DNA from: Xestospongia muta | Lineage: Eukaryota > Porifera > Demospongiae > Haplosclerida > Petrosiidae | DNA: 64,000 nt | Assembly: GCA_963693285.1 (NCBI GenBank) | Contig: OY848918.1 | Location: 2,301,501-2,365,500, forward strand | Direction: 5' to 3' | Shown: positions 24,254 through 37,790 of the stretch, one piece after another | Layout: the number at the start of each line of letters is the position of its first letter | Position numbering within the stretch: position 1 is the first letter of the stretch | Position numbers and translations under genes: made by a program | Notes under the pieces: model-generated | The model's database searches: none | Told to the model about the DNA's origin: nothing | Seen by the model: only the letters and a program-made list of their open reading frames with translations

Positions 24254-27200
24254 TTATGCAATACTTGCATATTCTACATTATCCTGTTGACCCACTGTTG
24301 GTGTAGGATAATCCCTTTGAGGAAACTCAATTGGAGTATATTGTGTTGTTGTCTAACATAAGAGATATGTAGTACTGGGAATTATATATGATTAAACATT
24401 GTCATGTTAAAACTATATAATATTACTACTAATAATATTATATCAATAAATAGAATAGAAAGGTCATTAACTAATTACGAAAATTGATAATATACATATA
24501 CTATTACATGTAATAGTACATGTAAAACATTACCTTCTTTTTTGCTGATCTTATCTCACTTGCTTCAGCATACAAATGAGTACTTGTTGGGACATTGTCT
24601 CGGGGGAGGGTTTGAAGTTTTTCTGGTGTCTGATAAGTTGGATCACCTTGAGACTAAAAGAAAGAGAGTGCATAGTGTGGATTTGATCATGTAATAATAA
24701 TATGTTATATTAGATAATAAAGTAAATCATTAGTCTACAACAAACTGCTGCTGTATATATTTACATATTTTGACGTCAACTTTATAACAAATAAAAGATA
24801 TAGAACATCAAATAGAGGATAACCCTATTAATTAGCAAATAATAACTGTGGCTACATCATTGCTAGGGAATATGGAAACATAAGCAGACAATTAATAGAA
24901 CAAGAAAACAATATGTAAAAATGTGACTTGTGTTATTATATCTATCCATCTATACTTTCATGTATCCATTCATCTTAATAAACATGTTATACGTGTACAT
25001 GTGTTGTTCTTTATATGGCATTGAGTAATTTGTTCTAGTTTCATGTTGTGATGTACAATGTACCTATATAATTTATGACCATATATGGATATATTATATG
25101 TGATTAATGTACTACATACATAGGATCAGTAAAGAGTTAAAGGAATTATTGTCATTTAAAATATGTGACAGTAAACATGCTAATAGTTTATATTTAAATT
25201 ATTAATGTATTAATTATTAATGTATTACATATATTTAGATCATACAATACAAATTATTTATAACTCTTTACATTGTTAACATATTAAATATACAACCTCA
25301 TTGTGAGGTGGTCATGCAGTTCATAATCAGCTATAAATATCAAGTGTAAGTACAGGTCATTGTCAAAGTTACAAATATACTATATTAAAGTACTATATAT
25401 AGTTTACTGAACACTATGATATCAGCACAGCTACCTTAGTAGATTGGTTAACTATTGTGTCATCATGTTTGCTCTAAAAAAGAATAATATTGATGGATAT
25501 AAACTAAAGATATACACCTAATAACATAATAACATAATATAACATAAATATATATGAACACTGATTATATACAATAATATCATACTAATTATACTAAGGT
25601 ACATAGTCTCAGGACATATGATAGTTAGGAACTTTTCAAGCAAATATTATTGTGTATATATAAATGACATGAACTATGACACATACATTATCAGTAAACA
25701 TGATATCATGTATATCACAGTAATTAGGACACACCTGCTGACTATTAATATAATCTACTCTAGTCTTTGACATATCTTGAGGAGTAAGATAGTCATCAAC
25801 ACACTATATATGTCAGTGAGGAGATATATAGTTAGTGTTTAATATATTGTACCTTATGAACTGAACTCAGATCCTCTTCACTGAAACATATTGTTGTTTA
25901 AAATAATGAATAAATATTACATACTTACTTTAAGTTTAAATTTTCTGTGATATTATCTAAATAAACAGAACTATATATCAAAGTACTATTAATATATGTT
26001 ATTAGTATATAATATATGTCATTATGATGTAGTGTAAGTACTTTACTTGTAACTAGTATTCTGTCAAAATAACTCAAAGTACCTTTTACTTTATATGTAT
26101 ACCGTCTCTTCTTAAAGTATACAATACATAGTACACATAACAAGATACCAGTGATCAGTACTAGTCCAAGAACTCCACCTACTACTGCTACTATAGTGAT
26201 CCTCTGAGTATTCATAGTAATATCAGTAGTAGGTGTGGATTGAGTACCTAATAAAAGATATAATATAACTATCAAATGTCTAGTGTTACATACTATGTAT
26301 AAGAGAGGGTGTTTGTAATAAAACAGGATGATTAGAGGTGGAATAGGAAGTAACTAAAGTAATAATAGTAGCTGTAAAAGGTGAACAACATCAATAATAG
26401 TAGTACTTTGATTAGCTATACTTGATAAAGAAGGAGTTACTGATAATGTTGGTAGACATTCTTGAGGATATATATCAGTACTAACTATAATTATATGAAA
26501 ATAATAGACAAATTAATAATACTTACTTAAGAATTTAGTCAAGTTAGTAAATTCTGTTCTATCTCTTCCAACAGAGTTGATCACTTCAATAGCTATATAC
26601 CATGTAGTATTATCAATAACTGACTGTATATTAACACTCATATCATAGACTGTATTATTTGTTACAGTATCAATGTTAGGAGTTAATATTAGAGTGTTGT
26701 TGAGTTGTCTCCTACAATAATCTTCTTGTAAGAGATGATATGTATAATTTAATGGATCTTCATTACAAGATACTGTTACCTATAGTGGTTTATAATAATC
26801 TACTTTAATAAAGTATTAATAAAGTAACATACACTGAAATTGAGTGATAATATTCCAGAGATATTAGAAACAATCATTTCGTCAGTGATATCTGGAGCTG
26901 TGTTGAAAACAAAGAAATAGAGCTATTACAACATAATATTAATATTACCTGATATTATTGTAAAGTTATCTTCAGCAATAACTAGTTTACTATGACCATA
27001 TTGTGTACCAGCAGATACACTCCATTGTAACTGACTACATTCAATATATGATATACTATCTTTATGTAGAGTTATGTTAGTTGAGTTAGTTACTGTAGTC
27101 AACATTACTGATATATTATCAGTGTTAACTACTCTTATATTGTACTGGAACTGAACATAGCCCATTAATGGAGGAGACCATCTTAATATCACTGCATTGT

Positions 27201-27711
27201 CCAGTAACTGATGAGTTAGTAAGTGAGGAGGACCTACAGTAGATGTGACTATATTAAAGGAGATATATTATAGTACTTACTTACCAAATGATATCAGTTG
27301 TACTGGTAATGATGCAACAGTAGGTTGTAGTGGACTTTGATAACATTTTGCTCCATTGCACAGTCCACATAGAACATCCACTGAATCTTGTTTTGTTATT
27401 GGATAAGTAAGTATAGTGTATCCATTAATACCACCATGTGTAGTCACAGTGATATTGCCATTAGGTGAATTCACATTGATGATAGGTTTAATATCAGTGA
27501 TATTCCAAAATGGAAGATAACTCCCACTGTGGCTGTAAGAACACTCAAACTTTATAGTACTTCCAACAGGAGCTATAACTTGAGATGATGGACAAGGTCC
27601 TCTAATAGTCACTCCAGCAGAATTATTGTGTACTGGACTAGTACATATATGTCCATTACTGAGGTGGAATAAAAGACAGCAAATGAACAGCTGGAACGGT
27701 ACAATCTTCAT
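24254..27711 (-). CDS. Ig-FN3-FN3 type I receptor, type B ITIM tail (intact, shortened tail)
   Basis: Thirteen exons, 1734 nt, 577 residues, phases consistent: 27285-27711, 26949-27248, 26833-26897, 26527-26779, 26422-26484, 26294-26371, 26083-26247, 25929-25956, 25853-25880, 25735-25803, 25435-25473, 24534-24653, 24254-24352. Signal peptide about 1-20; Ig-like domain to 142; FN3-1 143-242; FN3-2 about 265-348; Ser/Thr stalk; helix in 396-450 (ITIVAVVGG, LCVLCIVYF) then KKRRYTYK. The tail has YLTP (Y474), YINS (Y487), YQTP (Y512), YTPI (Y550), YPTP (Y560) and VEYASIA (Y573) at the C-terminus. VEYASI fits the ITIM consensus (I/V/L/S)xYxx(L/V/I); YxxP is a known Crk SH2 site and YxN a Grb2 site. 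Exon 24534-24653 joins, in frame, sequence that is two separate exons in the copy at 53.3 kb, so four intervening tail exons were deleted. It is likely a surface receptor with inhibitory or docking output; that role is inferred. Confidence 0.8.
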
Positions 27712-27739
27712 GACTTTCAGATTTAAAAATAATAATTAA

Positions 27740-27760
27740 TTACAAGTGGGTGTTGATCAA
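27740..27760 (-). promoter_or_regulatory. ACACCCAC element upstream of receptor
   Basis: GTGGGTGT at 27746-27753, about 35 bp upstream of the start codon at 27711. Confidence 0.45.
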
Positions 27761-27862
27761 AAGTTTATTGTGGGCGAGGTGTGATAATCACAAAATGTAT
27801 AAACTCTAACAGGATACTAAAATCATTTAATTTGGCATTTTATTAGTGGTAATTTCAATTAC

Positions 27863-27958
27863 TCCAGAGTCACTGTATACTGGACTAGTACAGGTTTGTC
27901 CATTACTGAGGTGGAATAAAAGACAGCAAAAGAACAGCAGGAAAGGTGCAATCTTCAT
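27863..27958 (-). pseudogene. orphan leader exon fragment
   Basis: Start codon, leader (FCCLLFHLSNGQTC) and the first Ig residues match intact copies, but after about 30 codons it runs into upstream-block sequence. It is a second, truncated 5' end just upstream of the intact type B gene. Confidence 0.6.
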
Positions 27959-27959
27959 G

Positions 27960-28465
27960 ACTTTCAGACGTAACATAATTAATTAAATGTAGGTCTTATA
28001 TTGTGGGTGAGGGATGATTATTATAAAATGGTGTATAGACTACTCTCTAACAAGATACTAAAATCATTTAATTTGGCATTTATTAGTGGTACTTTCTATT
28101 AAATAAAATTCTTCTCTTGTATAATATAATATACTTGAAAAATCTATACCTGGCTAAGATTCAATCACTATTAATTTCATTATTAAAATACCTTTCTATT
28201 GAAATATACAGCTGTTATCACTACTATCACTAATATTACTATTATCGGTGTTATTATGAAGATAGTTATAACACTAAAAACTACTGAAACAATATATTTG
28301 ATGATGGATTTGAAGTAAAGGTCTACTGGTTCCCACAATTGTTGTTCCCAGGCAATGATTGTGTGTCTATTGTTTTACTCCCTAGTTTGTAGAAGTGGTT
28401 CAGGGCAAGTGTGGTTTATGAATATAAAAATTGAACCCATTTTTCTACTTACCATACTGACTAAT
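27960..28465. repeat. repeated upstream block with type A helix relic
   Basis: Copy of the block at 2700-3235, with a helix-exon relic at about 28190-28290. No intact gene. Confidence 0.55.
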
Positions 28466-28468
28466 TTT

Positions 28469-29110
28469 CTAACCCAACCCTTTATATGTATATAAATCAA
28501 TGTTCAATGAATGGATAAGTAGAATTGATGAATAGATGAGATAAATAAATAAATTAATAAATACACTATAGTAGGGAGACAAACAAACTGATGGCCATAT
28601 TACAGTTAGTACAATTAAAACAATAAACAATAACAATGTACATATATACACATCAGATAATAGAATATATGTGCCGGTTATGTTGCTAAATGGAAGAATA
28701 TTAAAAACTTAAATTGTTCTTTATAATCGTTTTCTTTAAACTTACCTAAATGAAAATGTATCTCCTGGATAGTCTTGTGAACCAGCCCCTTTCTTTTAGG
28801 AATTATCTAATGGAAAAACTTACCTGCAGCTGCACTACTTATGAAAAGATCAGTACTACTACTAAAGGTTGTAGTATAATAAATAAGTTCAGTATTAATA
28901 TTTGAGGTAGTAGTGATGGTTACAGTAACTGTTGTGAAAATTGTTATGACAGTTATTGTGAAATTAGAACAAAAGAAATTGTTAGTCAAGGAAGATGGAA
29001 CAGAAATTGAGCTCATTACAGTTGTTATCATCAATGAAGATGAGAGATGTTGGAAACCAGAAGTTACTGAATTAGGTGATGTACTCTTTATTAATGAACA
29101 AGTATAAACT
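28469..29110 (-). other. hydrophobic exon and Ser/Thr-rich exon of a possible second membrane protein
   Basis: 28469-28651 is open and hydrophobic (CTLLLFIVLIVLTVIW); 28820-29060 is open and rich in Ser and Thr (SVPSSLTNNFFCSNFTIT) and ends near a GTAAGTTTT donor-like site at about 28822. The same pair in the same order occurs at 61752-62330, and the hydrophobic exon also supplies the odd leader at 34270-34368. Partial conservation in three places suggests a former or real gene, but I cannot build a full model. Confidence 0.4.
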
Positions 29111-29462
29111 GATAAATGAATATCATATGTCAATAAATGAATAATTTGAATTGATGAATGAGGAGATGTATAAATCAATGAATGAATAAATACCCTATAG
29201 TAGGGAGACAAACTGATAACCACATTACAGTTAGTACAATTTAGATCACAAACAATAACAATGTCTATTCTGTTTGCATTGAGAATGACTGCTCTTGATA
29301 GTAGAATTTCAATCAACCAAAATTGGACATACGTATATACACATCAGATAATAGAGTCATGTTCCGTTTTAATTGCTAAATGGAAGTATTGACAACTTAC
29401 ACTGTTCATTATAAACTATTTAATTTATATATAAATGAAAATGTATCTCTCTAATAGTCAGT

Positions 29463-29510
29463 CTCGTGAACTAACCCCTTCTTTTAGCAAGGGGTTGGTT
29501 CATGAGACTA
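29463..29510. repeat. conserved hairpin, copy 3
   Basis: 20-nt arms (GTCTCGTGAACTAACCCCTT with AAGGGGTTGGTTCATGAGAC), two mismatches that are G-U/A-C type in RNA, and a loop of about 8 nt. Confidence 0.75.
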
Positions 29511-30775
29511 TATCCTTGATAGAAAGCCTGTGTCATATAAGATAATGTACACGTATACAATAATACATCAAGGTACATTATATATATCAATATAAGGACC
29601 AGTTCAGTATCATTCAAGTTTTCTTTATGTTCTCTCATACAGGCTGATTTTGTGTTTACTGAATAATTACCAATATTTCAAATAAATTCACAGTACATTT
29701 TATAAACCATATACACTCAAACAACTCGATATTGTATAATGACTCATACAATCATAATTATAAAAATATCATATTATAACCTGTTTACTTTATAACCTTA
29801 GTCTTGTGAGTTGTGACATTACAAACACAATTGTAGGTGTCTTTTTACAATGCCAATAATATTAAATTAATAAGAAAATTATTTCATGTAATGACAAACA
29901 CATGATTTAGGAGTCACTATCTCTAAGGATTTTATTACTAAAGGAGTACTGGTTCCCATCATATTAATGTGTATGCTCCCACACAATGATTGTGTACCTA
30001 TTTGTTTACCAACAAGTCTGTATGTTGAAGTGATTCAGCACAAAGTAAACTATAACTATTGAAATCTGTGAAGGTATGAGTCATAATATACATATAACAA
30101 TTGAGCCTAATTTTTTCTACTGTAATGTCTTACAACTCATCAATGAATGGACATGTAAACAGATGATCATATTATAATTATTACAATTAAGATCATTAAC
30201 AACTTACACTGTTCATTTATATTCTGTTTACTAAATTAAAAATGTATCTCCTAAAGGGTAAAAGGTTATGTCCTTTGACAAACACTATTAGCACATCTCT
30301 AAATGATAAACTGACATTAACATTACTGAACGTGACTTGTTGTTAGTTATTCCCAATCAAAAACAGTAATCCTGTGTGAACTTCAATTCTGATATTCAAC
30401 AGTTGAAGTAAAAACTAATAAAGTTTATACAACTAAATAAAGGGGAGAAAAATTAGAGATGTGAGACATTTGGCACTCAATAATAGTATGTATGCTAGAT
30501 ATAACAATGTTAACTTGCTGGGAAATACTTTATCAAGAAAAGTTTTCCATTAACTTTTAAACATTTTGAACAACCTATGTTCATTAGATGTAACAATTTA
30601 TAACATATTGGACACTTCAAAAGTATATTAAATATAAATATGTTATTATTATTACTACTAATAATATTATATCAATAAGTAGAATGGAAAGATTATTAAC
30701 TATTTACAAGAATTGATAATATACATGTACTATCACATGTACATATAATAGTACATGTAAAACATTACCTTCTTT
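29511..30775. other. intergenic repeats, no gene seen
   Basis: Contains the conserved block (29795-29850), a scrap of the upstream block (29945-30120), and 30340-30640, which matches 6620-7440. From about 30655 the sequence becomes the intron that precedes the type B terminal exon. Confidence 0.5.
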
Positions 30776-30778
30776 TTT

Positions 30779-33700
30779 GCTGATCTTATCTCACTTGCTT
30801 CAGCATACAAATGAGTACTTGTATCATCTTTACTTTCATTCTGACAAAGTCATTATCATTAGCAATATCATATTATAATCTAACTTTGATTTGATCTGAT
30901 GGATGTGAAGAAGATGTCTCATTACCAAATAAAAAGGTATCATTATTATCTGAGTCATCATTAATTGGAAGAGAAGGTAAACGAGACTAAAGGAAATTGT
31001 TGGAGACAAATGTGAGATTAACAACTTGGAAATTCTTACTTTAGGACTTCGTGTTGAGCCCTTCTTCCTGTTACTATTGGTCTAAAATGGGGAGAGTAAT
31101 GGGTGTGTCCTCTCAATACAAATATACATAATATCTTTTTATATGAACAGGTACCTCACTATAACCAGGTGTATCAACAACATTCTCTAACTGAGGAGGA
31201 AGAGGGGAGGGTAAAGAAATGACATTGGCAGCTGGTTCAGGTGTGGCATAGTTTGTATCAGCTGACACTCTCTACAAAAGAAGTCCACACGTACATATTA
31301 CATTAAACAATACATGTGTTTATAATATACAATATATTGTACTATGGAATGTGTCATTGATACAATAAATATTACCTTGTCAGTCAAGGAAAGTCTTTCT
31401 GGTGTCTGATAAGTTGGATCACCTTGAGACTAAGAGAAGGAGAGTACATAGTGTGGATTTAATCATGTAATAATATATGTTATATCAGATAATAAAGTAA
31501 ATCATTAGTCTACAACAAATAGTTGCTATATTTACATATTTTGATGTCAACTATATATCAAATAAAGGATATAACACCAAATAGAGGATAACCCTAATTA
31601 ATTAGCAAATAATAAATGTGGCTGTGTTGTTGCTAGTGAATAAAGATATCACCAACATACCAAAACAGTTTATAGAACAAGAAAACAACGTGTAAACAAA
31701 CTTATGTTATCACATTAATCCATCAATACTTTCATGTATTCATTTATCCTAAACAGTTGATTTATCTATAGTTATATAAACAAGTTATAACTGTACATAT
31801 GTTTGTTATTTTTATATGGTATTGATTAATTAGTTTTGGTTTCAGATACATGTTCTGATGTACAATGTACCTATATAATTTATGACCATATATGGATATA
31901 TTATATGTCACTATTGGAAACTTGATTTATACTTAAGAATGTCAGTTAGTTTTAGGGTACATAGGCATATGAGAGCCATTATAATAATGTCATATCATCA
32001 ATTGTTAATGTTATTCTCAATAGCTATCAAGTAGTACACATTTTTTTCTTTGATGATTATTTGGAAGTACTCTAATAGTCCCATTGTGAGACCCCAAATG
32101 TCCTAAAATCACAATATCTCTATTGGTACTATAGATTTGATAATATATCAAGGAATATAAATGATATTGAATTAATAGTCTAGCACTAAACATGAATAAA
32201 AATCAGTAAGTCCTCTAAATTCTTAATGGGAAACTGTCTATGTCTATCCCATTATGTTGGTAATACTGGTTAGCTATAATGTATTCAAGTTGGATATATC
32301 ATATGTACAGTTATAACAATAACAGATACACGTTATATAGAACAGACCTGCTGACTATTAATATAATCTACTCTAGTCTTTGACATATCTTGAGGAGTAA
32401 GATAGTCAACAACACACTGTGTCAGTGAGGAGATATATAGTTAGTGTTTAATATATTGTACCTTAGGAACTGAACTGAACTCTGACCCTCTTCACTAAAA
32501 CATATTATTATATAAAATAATGGATAAACATTACTCACATACTTTAAGTTTAAATTTTCTGTGGTATTGTCTAAATAAACATAGAAATATTCTATCAATG
32601 TACTAGTAATATATATTATTAGTATGTAATATATGTCATTGTGATATAATGTACATTACTTGTAACTAGTATTCTGTCAACAATAACTCAAAGTACCTTT
32701 TAATTTATATGTATACCATCTCTTCTTAAAGTACACAATACATAATACACATAAGAAGATAACAGTGATCAGTACTAGTCCAAGAACTCCACCTACTACT
32801 GCTACTATAGTGATCTTCTGAGTATTCATAGTAATATCAGTAGTAGGTGTGCCTAATAAGATATATACTATAATTATCACGTTGTCTAGTGTTACATACT
32901 ATGTATTAGAGAGGGTGTTTGTGATGTTACTGGAATAGAAATGGAATGAGAATGAAGTGATGTAGTAATAGCAACTGTGAAAAATGGGCATATATATATA
33001 TAACATCATCAATAATATTACTGTACTTGTTGTGTTGACTGTTCTCAATATAGAGGAAGTTAGTGATGATGACATTAATGAATGACATACTCTGGGATAT
33101 ATACCTATAATTAACAATATACATGTACATCATATAAAATAAATTATTACTCACTTATCAATTCAGTCAAGTTAGTAAATTCTGTTCTATCTCTTCCAAC
33201 AGAGTTGATCACTTCAATAGCTATATACCATGTAGTATTATCAATAACTGACTGTATATTAACACTCATATCATAGACTGTATTATTTGTTACAGTATCA
33301 ATGTTAGGAGTTAATATTGGAGTGTTGTTGAGTTGTCTCCTACAATAATCCTCTTGTATGAGATGATATGTATAATTTAATGGATCTTCATTACAAGATA
33401 TTGTTACATATAGTGGTTTATAATAATCTACATTTTAATAAAATAACAATGAAGTAACATACACTGAAATTGAGTGATAATATTCCAGAGATATTAGAAA
33501 CAATTATTTCATCAGTGATATCTGGAGCTGTGTTGAAAACAAGAAAATAAAATTATTACAACATAATATTAACATTACCTGATATTATTATAAAGTTATT
33601 TTCAGCAATATCTAGTTCACTATAACCATATTGTGTACCAGCAGATACACTCCATTGTAACTGACTACATTCAATATATGATATATTATCTTTATGTAGA

Positions 33701-34368
33701 GTTATGTTAGTTGAGTTAGTTATTGTAGTCAACATTACTGATATATTATCAGAGTTAACTACTGTTATATTGTACTGGAACTGAATATAGTCCATTAATG
33801 GAGGAGACCATCTTAATATCACTGCATTGTCCAGTAACTGATGAGTTAGTAAGTGAGGAGGACCTACAGTAGATGTGACTATATTAAAGGAGATATATTA
33901 TAGTACTTACTTACCAAATGATATCAGTTGTACTGGTATTGATATAACAGTAGGTTGTAATGGACTTTGAATACACTCTACTTTATTGTTGTTACATAGC
34001 CCACATTGAATCTTCGTCAATTTCTGACTACCAATGTTTTCAATAGTAACAGAAGTAATACCACTAGTACCACCACTAGGTACATCTAAATCTATACCAT
34101 TTGGTATTGCATTAGAATAAATAACAAGTGAAAAACCAGTGACATTCCAAAACATTAAATAGCCTCCACTATGGTTTAAAAAACATTCAAACTTCACTTT
34201 AGTACTTCCAACAGGAGTTATATCTTGAGATGATGGACAAGGTCCTTTGATAGTTACTCCAGAGTTACTGTATACAGGAATAAATACCCTATAGTAGGGA
34301 GACAAACAAAATGATAGCCACATTACAGTAAAAGTAAAACTAAGATTATAAACAATAACAATGTACAT
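30779..34368 (-). pseudogene. type B receptor, chimeric 5' end, ITIM exon lost
   Basis: Ig exon 33915-34368 lacks the normal leader; at about 34276 the Ig sequence changes to the hydrophobic exon seen at 28.5 and 61.8 kb, giving an in-frame start MYIVIVYNLSFTFTV before PVYSNSG. FN3-1 33579-33878 and linker 33463-33527 are intact. The FN3-2 exon (33155-33407) has a changed acceptor: TATAT where sister copies have TATAG. Stalk 33027-33104 and 32900-32974, helix 32697-32852, and tail exons down to the HLYAEASEI exon (end 30779) follow, with YQTP near 31410 and GYTGY... replaced by GYSEV (about 31160). No terminal exon with VEYASI follows; the sequence jumps to unrelated repeat near 30655. The lost acceptor and missing end argue for a pseudogene. 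Confidence 0.6.
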
Positions 34369-35190
34369 ACATACACATCAGACAATAGAGTACAGAGTTT
34401 ATTTTTAGAAGGAAATATTAACAACTTACACTGTTCATTACAATTGTTTACGTTACCTAAACCAAAATATATTTCCTAAATAGTCTTGTGAACCAGCTCT
34501 TCCTTTTACCAAGGGCTGGTTCATGAAACTATCTTGCTGATAGAATGTCTATGTTAGATAAGATAATATGCATGTACATGTACAATAATACATTAAGGTA
34601 CATTATATATAGCCACAAGGACCAGTTCAGTATCATGCAAGTTTTCATTAAGTTCTCTTATACAGGCAGACCTTGTGTGTACTGAATAATAATTACTAAT
34701 CCATCTAATTAATTAATGGTAGATTTTATTAACCCTATATATTCAATAATGCATAACAATTCATACAATCATAGTGAAAAGTAAGCTGTTATTGATGTTA
34801 TATAAAACAGTTCAGTAATTATAACAATAACACATTATAACTGTTTACTTTATATCCTTAGTTTTGTGAGTTGTAATATTACAAACACTCTTATAAGTGT
34901 CTTTCTACAATGATCAGTATTTCAAACATAAATAATATATCACTACTGCATAATATCAGTGCTAATATTAAAATAGCTTTAAACAGGTCTACAAGTCTAT
35001 GTTAGAGCTCCATATTAATTATCTATTCGAAATATCAACACATATAGTGTAATTGTAGCTACCAGCATTATTGTTTGGAGAAAAGTACTACATATTATTT
35101 TATCATCAAACATTACTTGAAAAAAGGTGATGTTTATCAAATAACACATAAAGAATAATCTAAGGACTAGATCAAACAATATAATAAATG
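34369..35190. other. intergenic with hairpin and conserved block
   Basis: Hairpin copy 4 at 34484-34532 and the conserved block at 34845-34900. The 3' flank of the type A gene above occupies 34980-35190. No gene. Confidence 0.5.
34484..34532. repeat. conserved hairpin, copy 4
   Basis: GTGAACCAGCTCTT pairs with AAGGGCTGGTTCATGAAAC around a short loop; the same family as at 12183. Confidence 0.7.
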
Positions 35191-35223
35191 ATTTATTGTA
35201 CATAGTCATAATCTGATGTATTA

Positions 35224-36970
35224 TTAGTAACATTTCTCATAAAGAACTCTTCTCTTGTACCATGTGCTGGACAAGACTGCATGCATCTGAGGATCTGGTA
35301 TAGCTTTCTAAGAAAATCTGACATAATAAACTCACTCATTATTAACTTACCTTTCTGTTAACATATACAGCTGTTATCCTTACTATCACTAATACTATTA
35401 CTATTATCAGTATTATTATGAAAATAGTTATAACACTAACAACTACTGGAACAATAATGTTTGATGATGACTCTAGAATAAGAAATAATTTTGACTAAAT
35501 TATAATAAAAAAACATTACTTGATAGGTTGGTAGTTAATGGAGTATATTGTGACACAATAGTAGAATTATGAATGGAATGGAAATGAAGTGAAGTAGTAA
35601 CTGTAAATGATGTATAAAGTATACAATATTATTAACAATAATTGTTACTACTTTTTGTACTTCTTGTTCCAGTTATAGAGGATGATATCATAAGTTGATA
35701 CTCCTGAGGATATAGACCTTTGCAGTTTACATCAATGACATTATTATTATTAAGCAGAATATACTCTGATTACTTACTGAATTCAGTCAAGTTAGTAAGT
35801 TCTGTTCTATCTCTTTCAACAGAGTTGATTACTTCAATAGCTATATACCATGTAGTATTATCAATAACTGACTGTATATTAACACTCATATCATAGACTG
35901 TATTATTTGTTACAGTATCAATACTAAGAGTTAATATTGCAATGTTGTTGAGTTTTCTCCTACAATAATCCTCTTGTATGAGATAATATGTATAATTTAA
36001 TAGATGTTCACAAGATATTGCTACCTGTAGTAATGAACTGTCTATAGAAGAATGTAATTTATTATTATAACATACACTGAAATTAAGTGATATCACTCCA
36101 TGAACAGTAGAAACAATTATTTCATTAGATATATCTGGAGCTAATATTAATTATATCAGAATTATCAAAACAATCTACATTAACTCTAACATTACCTGAT
36201 ATTATTATAAAGTTATCTTCAGCAATAGCTAGTTCACTATAACCATATTGTGTACTGGCAGATACACTCCATTGTAATTGACTACATTCAATATATGATA
36301 TATTATCTTTATATAGACTTATGTTAGTTGAATTAGTTATTGTAGTGAAAATTACTGATATATTATCAGAGTTAACTACTGTTATATTGTACTGGAACTG
36401 AATATAGTCCATTAATGGAGGAGACCATCTCAATATCACTGCATTGTCCAGTAACTGATGAGTTAGTAAGTGAGGAGGACCTACAGTAGATGTGACTATA
36501 TTAAAGGAGATATATTATAGTACTTACTTACCAAATGATATCAGTTGTACTGGCAATGATATAACAGTAGGTTGTAATGGACTTTGAATGCACTCTGCTT
36601 TATTGTTGTTACATAGTCCACATTGAATCTCCATCAATTTCTGATTACCAATGTTTTCAATAGTAACAGAAGTAATACCACTAGTACCACCACTAGGTAC
36701 ATCTAAATCTATACCATTTGGTGTTGTATTAGAATAAATAACAAGTGGACAACCAGTGACATTCCAAAATATTAAATAGCCTCCACTATGGTTTAAAAAA
36801 CATTCAAACTTCACTTTAGTACTTTCAACAGGAGTTATAACTTGAGATGATGGACAAGGTCCTTTGATAGTTACTCCAGAGTTACTGTATACTGGACTAG
36901 TACAGGTTTGTTTATTACTGAGGTGAAATAAAAGACACCAAAAGAACAGCAGGATAAGTGCAATCTTCAT
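35224..36970 (-). CDS. Ig-FN3-FN3 type I receptor, type A with frameshifted tail
   Basis: Eight exons, 1404 nt, 467 residues, phases consistent: 36532-36970, 36196-36495, 36076-36140, 35778-36024, 35652-35717, 35520-35600, 35351-35472, 35224-35307. Leader about 1-20 (CLLFHLSNK), then an Ig-like domain with the usual cysteines but different loops (FLNHSGGYLIFW, IDLDVPSGG) from the copies at 16.7 and 27.5 kb; the same loop type occurs at 2.4 and 34.1 kb. FN3-1 is almost identical to sister copies. Helix and VYVNRK end are normal. In the tail exon a 4-bp GCAT duplication (about 35281-35288) shifts the frame after KAIPDPQMH: the tail becomes 27 residues, rich in basic and aromatic residues, and the DYDYVQ end is lost. 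It is either a membrane receptor with a changed tail or a very young pseudogene. GTGGGTGT lies 25 bp upstream of the start. Confidence 0.65.
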
Positions 36971-36991
36971 TACTTAAATAATAATTAATTA

Positions 36992-37790
36992 AAAGTGGGT
37001 GTTGATATGAGGTAATTGTTAGCAAGGCTCTCTAACACTCAACTGAAGTTAGCCTCACATCTCTAACTATGTCTCTCTAACAAGATATTAAAATCATTTA
37101 ATTTGGCATTCTATTAGTGGTACTTTCTATTAAATAAATTCTTCTCTTGTATAATGAATGTAATATACTCAACAAATCTACACCTGACTAAGATTTAATC
37201 ACTATTAATTTCATTATTAACATTCCTTTATACAGTTGTTATCCATGCTATCACTAATACTATTGCTATTATTGGTATTATTATGAAAATAATTATAACA
37301 CTAACAACCACTGGAATGATAATATTTGGTTTTGGACTTGAATTTATTGCCAGAACAATCTTGTATGAAATGATATGTATAATTTAATGAACTTCATTAC
37401 AAAGTATTGTTACCTATAGTAGTCTGAATAGAGTGTATTATCTATTTAATAATGTAAGTGAAGAGACTTCAGATACGTTAAAGGCAGTGAGAACTGACAA
37501 TAACAAAGAAAAAAACATTATTAAGAGTACAGAAATGATACACTACTGGAAGCAAAATAGTCATAGAGGCAACAAGCTATGCATATAAATCTATTACTAT
37601 GTTTGTAAACATTACAAAAATGACCAATACTACCAGTATTCATCACCTAGCCAGACTATATGTTAAAGTATTCATTTTCTTTGATAAAATAAACAATAAT
37701 AGTATTTTATAATTAGATTGTTTAATTAAAAGACATGATTGGTTTTAATTTTAAAGTTAATTATATAATACTAGCATACTACTATGTAGT
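36992..37790. other. upstream element, helix and FN3-2 scraps
   Basis: GTGGGTGT at 36995-37002, then an upstream block, a type A helix relic (about 37215-37330) and a short FN3-2 scrap (37350-37420). No intact gene. Confidence 0.5.
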
